Assembly: GCA_006503475.1 (NCBI GenBank)
Contig: RSEH01000080.1
Location: 1-64,000 of the forward strand
DNA: 64,000 bases
Direction of reading: 5' to 3'
Source: Stentor roeselii
Lineage: Eukaryota; Ciliophora; Heterotrichea; Heterotrichida; Stentoridae
A program made the translations under genes and the position numbers. Below the pieces are notes generated by a model that worked only from the letters and a program-made list of their open reading frames with translations, made no database searches and had not been told where the DNA came from. This document shows, in pieces, positions 33,861-42,349 of the stretch (positions within the stretch are counted from its first letter, which is position 1; every line of letters begins with the position of its first letter).

Positions 33861-34103
33861 TTCAAAAAGATTTTCAAGAATTATGGAGAGAAACTTTAGA
33901 AAAAAGAGAAGTAAAGAATAAAAATGATTATTGATAAAAATGAAAATAACTTATAATGTTCAAAGAGATTTTAAAGGATTATGGAGAGAAACTTTAGAAA
34001 AGGAAAAGTAAAGAATAAAAATGATTATTGACAAAAATGAAAGTAACTTATAATATTCAAAGAGATTTTCAAGAATTATGATAAAAAATGAAAATAACTT
34101 ACC
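33861..34103. repeat. Tandem repeat, about 97-98 bp x 2.4
   Basis: The block 'ttcaaa.agatttt.aagaattatg' recurs at 33861, 33959 and 34056, with 'aataaaaatgattattga.aaaaatgaaa.taactta' between. It lies between the 3' end of the DUF229 gene and the start of the astacin-like gene. No coding potential is seen. Confidence 0.9.
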
Positions 34104-34211
34104 TCAAAACTCTATATTCCTATTAAACAATAACTTTATTAAAAATTTCCTTCAAATCTCCTAATATTCCAATGGTAAATCCCAACACTAAACTTAATAT
34201 AATTTAAAACA

Positions 34212-35747
34212 ATGGGGCAATGTTCATGCATCTCTATCAAAAAAAGACCAACTACCTCTTCCACTTCAATAACTGAGCGTCAAGACAGCGACTCTTTCTA
34301 CGAGATAATCCAAACAGACGAAATTCTTGCAACTTCAACAAGACCTAAACTTCAACAAGACACATCTGAAGAAATTTCGATATTAAAGCAAAACGAGCAA
34401 GAGTCTGACTCTTCGTCAGACGTTTTCGCTTCGTTAAAAAATCAAAAAAATGCTTTAAAAAGAAAGACTTATGCAGCAGGGTACTTAGAAAAAGTTCAAA
34501 CTTTACGTAGAAATACTCCAAGATATAGCGATTTGGGTCAACATAGAGTTGTCGAGAATTTCTTCATGACTGCGAACCAGTCATTTGATTCTTTTCATGA
34601 ACAGGACTTGTCAATTGAGAAAATTGAGGAAAGAGAAATTTTAAGGAAATTTTTCTTATCAAAAAATCGAGAAATACAAAAGCAAGGAAGTTTGAAAAGT
34701 AAAAGACTGACAGGGTACCACAAAGCTGAAATTATTATGAAAGAACTGCTGTCATCCTCAATAACCACTTCAAAACCAATTCGAAAAGACTCAAAAGACT
34801 CCCCTAACCAACCCCAACGCTTACAGCTATTACGAAAGCCTTCAATATCCTCTCTTTACAGCCAAGACCTCGAAACTCTAAATCTCTCAAAAATCTTATC
34901 AAAAAGCAGTCCAACCGACAACATCCTAATATTCTCAGTTCCCTTCAAAAAGCAAGCAAAGTTAAATTTTGACTACAACATGCAAAGTTTCGACTTTTCA
35001 ACCTTCAACCGTTTTTACAAGACTTCAGAGATAAAGTCCGAAGTCTTAAAAAAAGAAAATCTTTACATTCAACTATTAGATCTTTTCCCTTCTCGATGGG
35101 AATTATGCATTCCTTTCGTCATCGACAAGCAATTATTGTTTCTGTCAAACAGCAGCAACTCTCCAATATACAACGTCGTGATGGAAAGTTTTCACGATAT
35201 TCAAAAAAATACAGTCTTGAAATTTGTGAGCTATTCACGTAAAAAACATCAGTCTTTCCTTTTTTTTACATTAGGACACTCGAACTCTTCATTCATCGGA
35301 CGACATGAAGGGAAAAATCTCGTGATTTTAAAGAAAAATGCGAAAAAAGCAGATATTTTACATCAAATTATGCATTGTCTTGGATTCATGCATATGCATT
35401 TTAAGTCTAATAATGAATTTTTCAGTTATTTATGCAAAGATCAGGTAAGGAATGAGAATCTTCTTCCGGATAATAAAAATGTCTGTATTTTTGGAGTTGA
35501 ATTTGGACCTCTTGACTTTAACTCGGTTCTTTATTGTAACAGCTGCTCGAATATGATTTCTTTTGTGGATCGAGATGATCTTGATTCGCTTAGTCTTTCT
35601 CCTGCGGATTATGCGAAAATCAACTTTTTTTATGATCCTTGCAATTTTTCGGCTAGTGAAGAAATCATTCGTCAGAAGTTGCATGATTTGAGAATGGTTT
35701 CGAATTCTTCTGGTAATGAGCTTAAGTTTAACTTAAGGAATAAATAG
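34212..35747 (+). CDS. Astacin-like protein lacking the catalytic Glu
   Basis: A 511-aa protein starting MGQCSC, a glycine-2 plus cysteine N-terminus typical of N-myristoylated and palmitoylated proteins. It has no secretion signal. A ~250-aa low-complexity region precedes a domain at ~290-490 that follows the astacin (M12A) plan. It has a TVLKFVSY strand, a GHSNSSFIGR stretch, then a zinc-site string HQIMHCLGFMH near 384-394 and a Met-turn-like region (SVLYC...NMISF). An LSPADYAKINFFY end corresponds to the LS..D...IN..Y of astacins. The usual HExxHxxGFxH has Gln (CAA) for the catalytic Glu, so it may bind zinc but not cleave. A cytosolic, membrane-tethered pseudoprotease is the reading; the fold call is moderately sure. 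Confidence 0.72.
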   Translation: MGQCSCISIKKRPTTSSTSITERQDSDSFYEIIQTDEILATSTRPKLQQDTSEEISILKQNEQESDSSSDVFASLKNQKNALKRKTYAAGYLEKVQTLRRNTPRYSDLGQHRVVENFFMTANQSFDSFHEQDLSIEKIEEREILRKFFLSKNREIQKQGSLKSKRLTGYHKAEIIMKELLSSSITTSKPIRKDSKDSPNQPQRLQLLRKPSISSLYSQDLETLNLSKILSKSSPTDNILIFSVPFKKQAKLNFDYNMQSFDFSTFNRFYKTSEIKSEVLKKENLYIQLLDLFPSRWELCIPFVIDKQLLFLSNSSNSPIYNVVMESFHDIQKNTVLKFVSYSRKKHQSFLFFTLGHSNSSFIGRHEGKNLVILKKNAKKADILHQIMHCLGFMHMHFKSNNEFFSYLCKDQVRNENLLPDNKNVCIFGVEFGPLDFNSVLYCNSCSNMISFVDRDDLDSLSLSPADYAKINFFYDPCNFSASEEIIRQKLHDLRMVSNSSGNELKFNLRNK

Positions 35748-35814
35748 TTTTTAGATGGATTGAGAATGGTTTTTAGTTTTAGATGGTTTGTTGTTTTGGG
35801 GTTATATAGGGAGA

Positions 35815-37827
35815 ATGAAGATGCGGATTAAGGCATTTTTATGTGTCTGTCAGATTGACCTTATACCTTTTTTCCTGATAAGGAATCATCTTCTTAAATC
35901 AGGAACGCATAGAGTAGTAAAAAAAATCTTTATTCCTTCAAAAATTGCAAAGAGAAATAAAATTAGAGAAAGATGTTCAGTTGTCAAGTCATCGCAACTT
36001 ATACTTCAGAAAGACTCTTATTTTTTAACACAAAAATGTATTCATAAAGTTCTGAGATTTTTTTGTGAGTTGATTAATCCGAACTACTTAAAAATATCTG
36101 AAAATATTTCAATATCTTTAACTTTAGGTATTTTATCATCTTCTGAATCAAAATCAAAGCTTCTTTCTGAACTTTCATCATTTTACTTAAAAGAAAACGT
36201 AAGAGAAATTACAATATTAAAATACGAAAAGCAAATCTTTACATTATCTTTAAATTATTTTCTTAAAAATCACTCTTCTCAAATCTTTTCACTCTGCTTA
36301 TCAAGAGACAATTCACTATTAATATCAGGAGAAATAGAAGGGTTAATGAGAATCTGGAACCCTTTAAATTTGGATCATAAAGCTTGTTTATTTTCTCACT
36401 CATCTGAAATAAGGTCACTGGATATTGATTTTTCATCGACATATTGAATATCAGGAAGCAGTGACTCCTCGATCTGCATATGGAACCTGAAGAAGCAGAA
36501 GTTAAAGGCAAGTTTCAAAGAATACTCAAATCCTGTGTATTCAGTGATGTTTTCAAGAAATTGGCAATATTTTCTAAGTGGTTCGCTTTACGGACGTGTT
36601 AATCTTTGGAGTTATTCTCAAAAAGTCCCTGTTTTCCAATTGAAATTATTTTCAAACATTTTGGTTTCATATATAAAGAACTATCAAGAGTTCCTCGTTC
36701 TCGACCTCAAAGGCCTTATCAAAATTTTTGATATTTCTGAAAAGAAAGAATTAAGAGAAAGGCAAACGAAGTCTAATGTAATATGCGGCCATTTTACCCC
36801 TGATCTTGAAATTTTATTCACAGGGAACAAAGAAGGTTTCATTCAAATAATTGAAATAAAAGACTTGAAAATAATCAAATCTTTTAAAGGTCATAAAGAA
36901 GAGGTGCGATCTTTAAGTTTTTGTAAAAAGAGTAAAAAATTCGCATCAGGATCTTTTGATAATAACATTATAATTTGGCGATTTCCCAACTGTTACCCTA
37001 TAGAAAAAATCATAGAAAATAACATTCAGGTATTTTCTGTAATATTAAAAAATAATCTACTTTATTCTGGCGGATCATCCTCGAAGATCTTTTTAAGAAA
37101 TGTTAGGAGAAAAAATAATGGAAAATTTGAAACAAATCTTGAAAAATTTTACATTTATTGCTTAGCTGTGTCTGTTAAACTCAATTTCATTGCTTATGGG
37201 TTCGAAAAAGTGAATTTATACAGTATGGAGATTGATTCTAATGTAAAATCTCGTGTTTTAGAAGGAGAAATCGCCAGTTTGACATTTTTTAAGACTTTTT
37301 TATTGTGTGGAACTAATAAAGGAAAAATCTTCTTAACCACTCCAGACCTTAACACCCTGCGACAGTATTTTTTTGAAACAGCTTGGATTTACTTTATTAG
37401 AATGTCAGAAGACTGCAAAACTTTAGCTTTTTCAACAAGGAGCAAATTACTTGTCATGGATATCAGAAAAAAATCGATTTTATTGAAACATCAAAGTCGA
37501 GTGGAAACTGGAAAGATTCGGAGGAAGTATTTTGTTTTTGTTGATGTTTATAACAAAATATTTCTTTCGATTGACTTTCAGCCTCAGGTGCAAATTCTTA
37601 CTGGTGAGATTTGCAATGTTTTTATTTTTAAAGATTTGAATTATATTCTTTTTAGGAATGTGGACTCTGGATTCTTAATTTTTGATTTAAAGAAAAAGTT
37701 GTCTTCGAAATTAGATAGAGGAACGAAAGAATTGAAAGAAATTGGTGGATGTTATAGGATTGAGTATTTTGATGTTTTTTTAATTCAGTGGATTATTGTT
37801 TATTCATTCATTAGTTTATTGTTTTAG
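35815..37827 (+). CDS. WD40-repeat protein with one in-frame TGA
   Basis: One frame is open from an ATG at 35815 to a TAG at 37827 (about 670 codons) except for a TGA at 36445-36447. On both sides the sequence continues in register as WD40 blades: SGEIEGLMRIWN before it and ISGSSDSSICIWN straight after it. The TGA falls just before the S-G of a blade, where a hydrophobic residue is usual, so TTA-to-TGA or TGG-to-TGA mutation or TGA read-through are all possible. No 15/16-nt intron removes it. About ten blades can be made out; no other domain. It starts 67 bp after the astacin-like gene on the same strand. A dead relative lies at 1190-2050. Confidence 0.65.
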
Positions 37828-37936
37828 CTTGAATATGTCTAAAATACTAATAAATAATTAAATCTCATTGATGCAAACAGTTTCTTGATCATTTTCAAAA
37901 AATAATTAATAAATTTTAGCTAATCTTAAATAATTT

Positions 37937-38800
37937 CTACTCATTAAATTCGCAACCTACTAGAAAAGTGAGGCAAAAATTCTTTAAATTTTTCCATTTA
38001 TCGACACAAACACTTGTGTGCTCAAAAAGATCTTCACAGCAACTAAAATTAAAAATATGAATAAGTTCCTGAAAGTCCACTTCAAATAAATAGTCAATAA
38101 AAGCTTTGTAGATTCCTCTTACGATTTCATCTTGAAATATAACTCTAATATACTTGTTGTTATAAGTCTTAGAATCAGTTCTAAATGATGTTGTGTCGCT
38201 GGAATCGTTATAAGTGGTTGATGATAGAGATTCTGTAAAGGTTCTCAGTTTTCGCTCTTTAAATTTTTTTGATTTCCCATCTGTCTCAGGTCCATATATT
38301 GTATCGCTAAAATTTCTCATTTTACTTGAGTAAGTGTTGCAGATGTGTTTTATAATGAGAAAATGTTTGACTTGCTCTGCATTTGCTTCGTTTAGACTAG
38401 GTTTGAAAATTTGAAAATTATTAAATAAAATAGTTCTTATCATTTTTTTCAATAGTCTTATCAAGAAAGTCCTAAAATATTCTATTTTAGGTTCTTTGTT
38501 TCTCTTGAAAAAATTGAAGAGCTGATTATCAGATCGATTCATCTTTGGTCTTCGATTATTATTTAAAGATGCTTGATCCAAGATTGTTTGCTTGATGTAA
38601 TTGAAAATATTTGGATCTGGACTGATTTCCAGAGGATTAATTCTATCAATTTTTAGTACTCCATCGCTATAGAGTCCAAATGAGTCTTCTTCCTTTTGAG
38701 GCCACTGAGATGGATATGATTCTTTCATAAAATAAAAAAAATCATCTAAATTGTGATATGATTCGTTTTCAGATTCGTTTGAAGAGTTCGGGTTTTCCAT
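37937..38800 (-). CDS. Unrecognised family with C-terminal CC-W motif, member 1
   Basis: About 287 aa starting at the ATG at 38800; the frame is open slightly further but without another ATG. The N-terminal ~90 residues are acidic and serine/asparagine-rich. A basic helical patch follows (LIRLLKKMIR near 116), then a conserved C-terminal end: RG(I/L)YKAFIDYLF, IF.F.CC, C..KWK.LK. The same blocks recur in the 39332-40153 and 41187-42044 proteins. No membrane helix or known domain. The paired cysteines followed by C and W suggest a small metal-binding or disulfide-like unit (inference). AT-rich, no intron seen. Confidence 0.85.
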   Translation of the reverse strand: MENPNSSNESENESYHNLDDFFYFMKESYPSQWPQKEEDSFGLYSDGVLKIDRINPLEISPDPNIFNYIKQTILDQASLNNNRRPKMNRSDNQLFNFFKRNKEPKIEYFRTFLIRLLKKMIRTILFNNFQIFKPSLNEANAEQVKHFLIIKHICNTYSSKMRNFSDTIYGPETDGKSKKFKERKLRTFTESLSSTTYNDSSDTTSFRTDSKTYNNKYIRVIFQDEIVRGIYKAFIDYLFEVDFQELIHIFNFSCCEDLFEHTSVCVDKWKNLKNFCLTFLVGCEFNE

Positions 38801-39331
38801 TTGAAAATTATAAGCCTCCAAATTATCTATTTTTAAAGTGTCTACTTTAGGTTTACATATTTTTATTAATCACAAACTTCTGTAGATAATAAAAAAATCT
38901 GAATTATTACTCTATTTTGTAGCTTGAGTGTAATAATTATTAGTTTTATTACTCATCATTATTATGATACATAAAAATTTTTACTTTAATAATAACTAAT
39001 TCTGTAAATAATAAAATCACTAGAGGCTATTATATTTTGTAGCTTGAACATAATACTTAATTAGGATTTATGAACTCAACTCTATTTGTTATTTTTGTAA
39101 CTTCGAGTGTTTCAGTACTGGCTAGAGAAGCAAATTAGATGATAAATGAATAAATCACATATTTTAGGTCTTTATTGTGTTTGAGAGAATTTTTTTTTAA
39201 AATGCATAGCTTTAAATAAATATTTTATCCGAATCTTCTAATTCACAAGTTACTATCAATTCAACATATAAGAAATTATTTAATAATAGAAATTCACCAT
39301 TTAATTACTTATACTCTTCTAAAGTGAATAG
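38801..39331. other. Intergenic between two paralogues, nothing recognised
   Basis: About 530 very AT-rich bases between the start of one CC-W family gene and the stop of the next, both on the minus strand. No feature seen. Confidence 0.5.
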
Positions 39332-40153
39332 CTAACTAGGAGATATGTACTTGCAATTTATAAGAGTTGTCATACTGAACATCTTCAAATCTTTCCATTT
39401 TTCTATGCAGCAGTCCTCCAAACCTAGTTGGCAACATTTAAAAGAAAATATTTCCATCAGTTTTTTTGGCCCAGATTGAAACAAATAGTCAATAAAAGCT
39501 TTGTAAAGTCCTCTTTTTATTGGATCTTTGAACATATTAACAATGCACTCATTATTGTAAGTTTTAAAGTTATATTGATTTGAATGTTTCATAAAGTTTG
39601 TATCTGCTCTATATCGATGTTTATACCTTCTTCCTTCAGTTTGCGGCCCTCTTACATTATCGCTAAATCTTTTTACCTTTCTTTTGAACAACAAGCAAAT
39701 TTCTTTCATTATGTTCAGAGCCTTAACTTGCTCCATATTTTCGGTGTTCAACTTAATTTTGAAGTTATAGAGATCATTACCCTGAATTTTTCGAATCATT
39801 TTTTTAAGTAGCCTAAAAAGACAATAACGAAAGTTTTCAACTTTCGGATAATCGTTATTTCTATGAACGAACCTTCTAAGCTGATTTTCGCTATAGTTCA
39901 TTTTAAATCTTTTAATTCCCTTTATTGGAATTCTACAAAGGTATAAGAATATAAAAGAATCATGAATCATATCACTAGAAAGTGTCACAATTGTATTTAA
40001 TGTCAAGTCTCCAGGATCTGAGTAGGTCTCATTATTTTGAAATTGATCATAGTTTCCTAATTCATAACCGTTATTATCAAAGTCAATTGAATTGAGTATG
40101 TCTAATTCTTCGACCTCGTTACTCGCTTCAGTTTTATCTTGGATTAATTTCAT
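39332..40153 (-). CDS. Unrecognised family with C-terminal CC-W motif, member 2
   Basis: A 273-aa protein and the closest relative of the neighbouring gene at 37937-38800. The RLLKKMIR patch (about 128), RFSDNVRGPQTEG (about 179), FKTYNNE (about 211) and RGLYKAFIDYLF...IFSFKCC...C.EKWKDLK (C-terminal 60 residues) all recur there in the same order. The acidic N-terminus differs. Tandem, same strand, 530 bp apart, so a duplication is likely. Function unknown. Confidence 0.87.
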   Translation of the reverse strand: MKLIQDKTEASNEVEELDILNSIDFDNNGYELGNYDQFQNNETYSDPGDLTLNTIVTLSSDMIHDSFIFLYLCRIPIKGIKRFKMNYSENQLRRFVHRNNDYPKVENFRYCLFRLLKKMIRKIQGNDLYNFKIKLNTENMEQVKALNIMKEICLLFKRKVKRFSDNVRGPQTEGRRYKHRYRADTNFMKHSNQYNFKTYNNECIVNMFKDPIKRGLYKAFIDYLFQSGPKKLMEIFSFKCCQLGLEDCCIEKWKDLKMFSMTTLINCKYISPS

Positions 40154-41186
40154 TTATAAATAAGATTTTTAGTATTAATGCAAAGACTGAAGATAATATT
40201 TTTGCTACAAAAATTTGTAACTTTTTGAAAAATGAAAAAATATAAAGAACTGAAAGATAGTATATAAACAACTATCTAAGGAGTATATAAGAATTAAACT
40301 CGCAGAAATTTTGTGAAATATTATTCTTTAGTCAAATTTTAAAGTATCGATTAAGTCTTAACTATTAAGTCTAATTTAGTCTCAACTTCATAATTTTTTT
40401 TTAATATCTATGATTTACTGCTATAAATTATAATATAAAAAGCTGGTTTGATATTTATTTTAAATCTTGATGCAGAAATATCCTTCAATGGGTGATTTGA
40501 ATATATGAGGATTATAAGATGATATAAAACATTTTAATCATGTATCATGCTCTTTTGAATTTTATTGTATCAATCATTATTCTAACTCAAATGGAATCAC
40601 ATCATCTAATCTAAATTTTGAGTTCGACTCTTCATCATTTCTATGAATCTGATCTGATTGATCTCTAATTAGAAATAATTATTTTTTCAGTGATCTTAGT
40701 TTGATTAAATATTCTAAGTATTATTAACTAATGGATCTATGAGATATATCAAGGAACTCATTAGTAAATGATTCATCAAGACCAACTACTTCATTCTTAT
40801 ATAAAACAAATAAAAACAAAAATCTAAGCTTATATAAAAATATCTTAATACTAAACAATTAACCTTCAAACAATAGATTTTATTATCCATACTAAAAAGA
40901 ATACCTTGTATTTCCTGACATCCCAATTACTTCTTATCTATATCAACCTTCAAAATATAAAATGAATTTAAAACCTTCTTCACTTAATCTAACCTAATCT
41001 TTCACCTATAAACCAAACCGATCAAGCAAAACTCCATAAAAAAACACCACCCAAAAATCTCTACTTCAAAATCTTTCCACAACCCACTCCAAAAATCCAA
41101 ACCCCAAAAATCCCAAACTTAACCTAAAATCTCAAATTCCAATAAAACCCGACTAAAAATCAAAGCGCAATCCATTTCTATAATAT
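40154..41186. other. Intergenic; G-poor leader from about 40960
   Basis: No supportable gene. A minus-strand stretch near 40580-40660 reads as a short charged peptide and might be a scrap of a CC-W family N-terminus, but it is too short to claim. From about 40960 to 41170 the plus strand is AC-rich and nearly G-free, leading into the 41187 gene. Confidence 0.5.
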
Positions 41187-42044
41187 ATGAACAGGCCCCA
41201 AATTATAGACACTTCCAAAACTCCAAAAACATCATCAAAAGACCTTCAGCTAGAAAAGCAATCAGAAGTTGCCGAAAGTCTAGTAATGATAGTTTCCGAC
41301 CTAAAAAGCATCTTCCTCGAAATGCAGAACAAATGCGACATGATTGGAAGCTACTTGGCAGAAATCGAGAAAGAACAAGCTCCAAGGGCAGTGCCGCTTT
41401 TGCAACTGATAACAAATGACCCTTCAAATCGTATGAGTTTAATTGACTTACTCACGAAAGGATCATCGTTGGCGAGAGACACTTCAAACTTGAGACCTGC
41501 AGAAGAAATCCCGATTCAACAATACAAAAAAGTCAAAATACTCAAAAAGTTTATTGACTTGAAAAGCCGAGAAGGAAAAAACCCTGAAAAGTCTTCTAAA
41601 AAAAGAAATACTATTCGACCTGCTTATTTTAGGTTAAAACTTTTCAGGATCTATGCAAAAGCTTTGAAATATACGATCAGAGCTTTGAATAGCGGTGGGA
41701 ATAACTCTAATGTCGCTTCTAATATCGATGTTTCGAATGATGACTTGTTTTATGAAAATACTATTAAGTATAAAAAGGAACTTGGTGATGTCAAAGTGAA
41801 TATCAATGAGAGCAAAGTTAATAATAACTGGTATCGCAAGTTATTCAAGGAAAGTGCTGTCAAAACTAGAAATTTCAAGATCTTTCTTGAAGAGTTCTTT
41901 GAAAGTGATATTGATAGACTTATTGAAAGGTTTCAGTTTAAGTGCTGTCAGGATCTTGATCATGATGATGACTGTCGCCAGATGTGGAGAGAACTTCGTG
42001 ATTGGAGTTTTAGTAACTTTACTGGTAAGAAGGTTAGAGATTAG
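41187..42044 (+). CDS. Unrecognised family with C-terminal CC-W motif, member 3
   Basis: A 285-aa protein on the opposite strand from the other two members. Its C-terminus keeps the family pattern (FKIFLEEFFESDIDRLIERF, F.CCQ.L....C..MW.ELR.W.) and a basic helical patch (FRLKLFRIYAKALKYTIR near 155), but overall it is distant. The N-terminal ~110 residues form a short coiled coil instead of the acidic tail. Unlike members 1 and 2 it has the richer base composition and AC-rich leader of the core genes, so it may be the conserved founder and the other two fast-evolving copies (inference). Confidence 0.82.
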   Translation: MNRPQIIDTSKTPKTSSKDLQLEKQSEVAESLVMIVSDLKSIFLEMQNKCDMIGSYLAEIEKEQAPRAVPLLQLITNDPSNRMSLIDLLTKGSSLARDTSNLRPAEEIPIQQYKKVKILKKFIDLKSREGKNPEKSSKKRNTIRPAYFRLKLFRIYAKALKYTIRALNSGGNNSNVASNIDVSNDDLFYENTIKYKKELGDVKVNINESKVNNNWYRKLFKESAVKTRNFKIFLEEFFESDIDRLIERFQFKCCQDLDHDDDCRQMWRELRDWSFSNFTGKKVRD

Positions 42045-42349
42045 AATTATTAAAATTATTTGATCAATTTAGTTGAGAGTTGGAATGATTTAATTAGTTT
42101 CTTTAGGGAGATGGTAAAGTATTTTGAAAGAAATTATATAAGATTATGGGTTTTTAGGGATTATTTGTAGTTTATGCTGAGTTCAGTTTTGGTATCGGTT
42201 TATTTTTGTTGAAATGTTAGATTTTTGGTGAAAATTCAGATAGAGATAGGCTTCTCAATATGCATCAAACTTATTTAGCAAAAATGAATAATCATAAAAA
42301 ACTCCAAAAAAAGTTACAACTTATTAATTCGATTTAAACTCTAACTATT
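42045..42349. other. Convergent gap, nothing recognised
   Basis: Three hundred and five AT-rich bases between the 3' ends of the third CC-W family gene and the 808-aa WD40 gene. Nothing seen. Confidence 0.5.
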
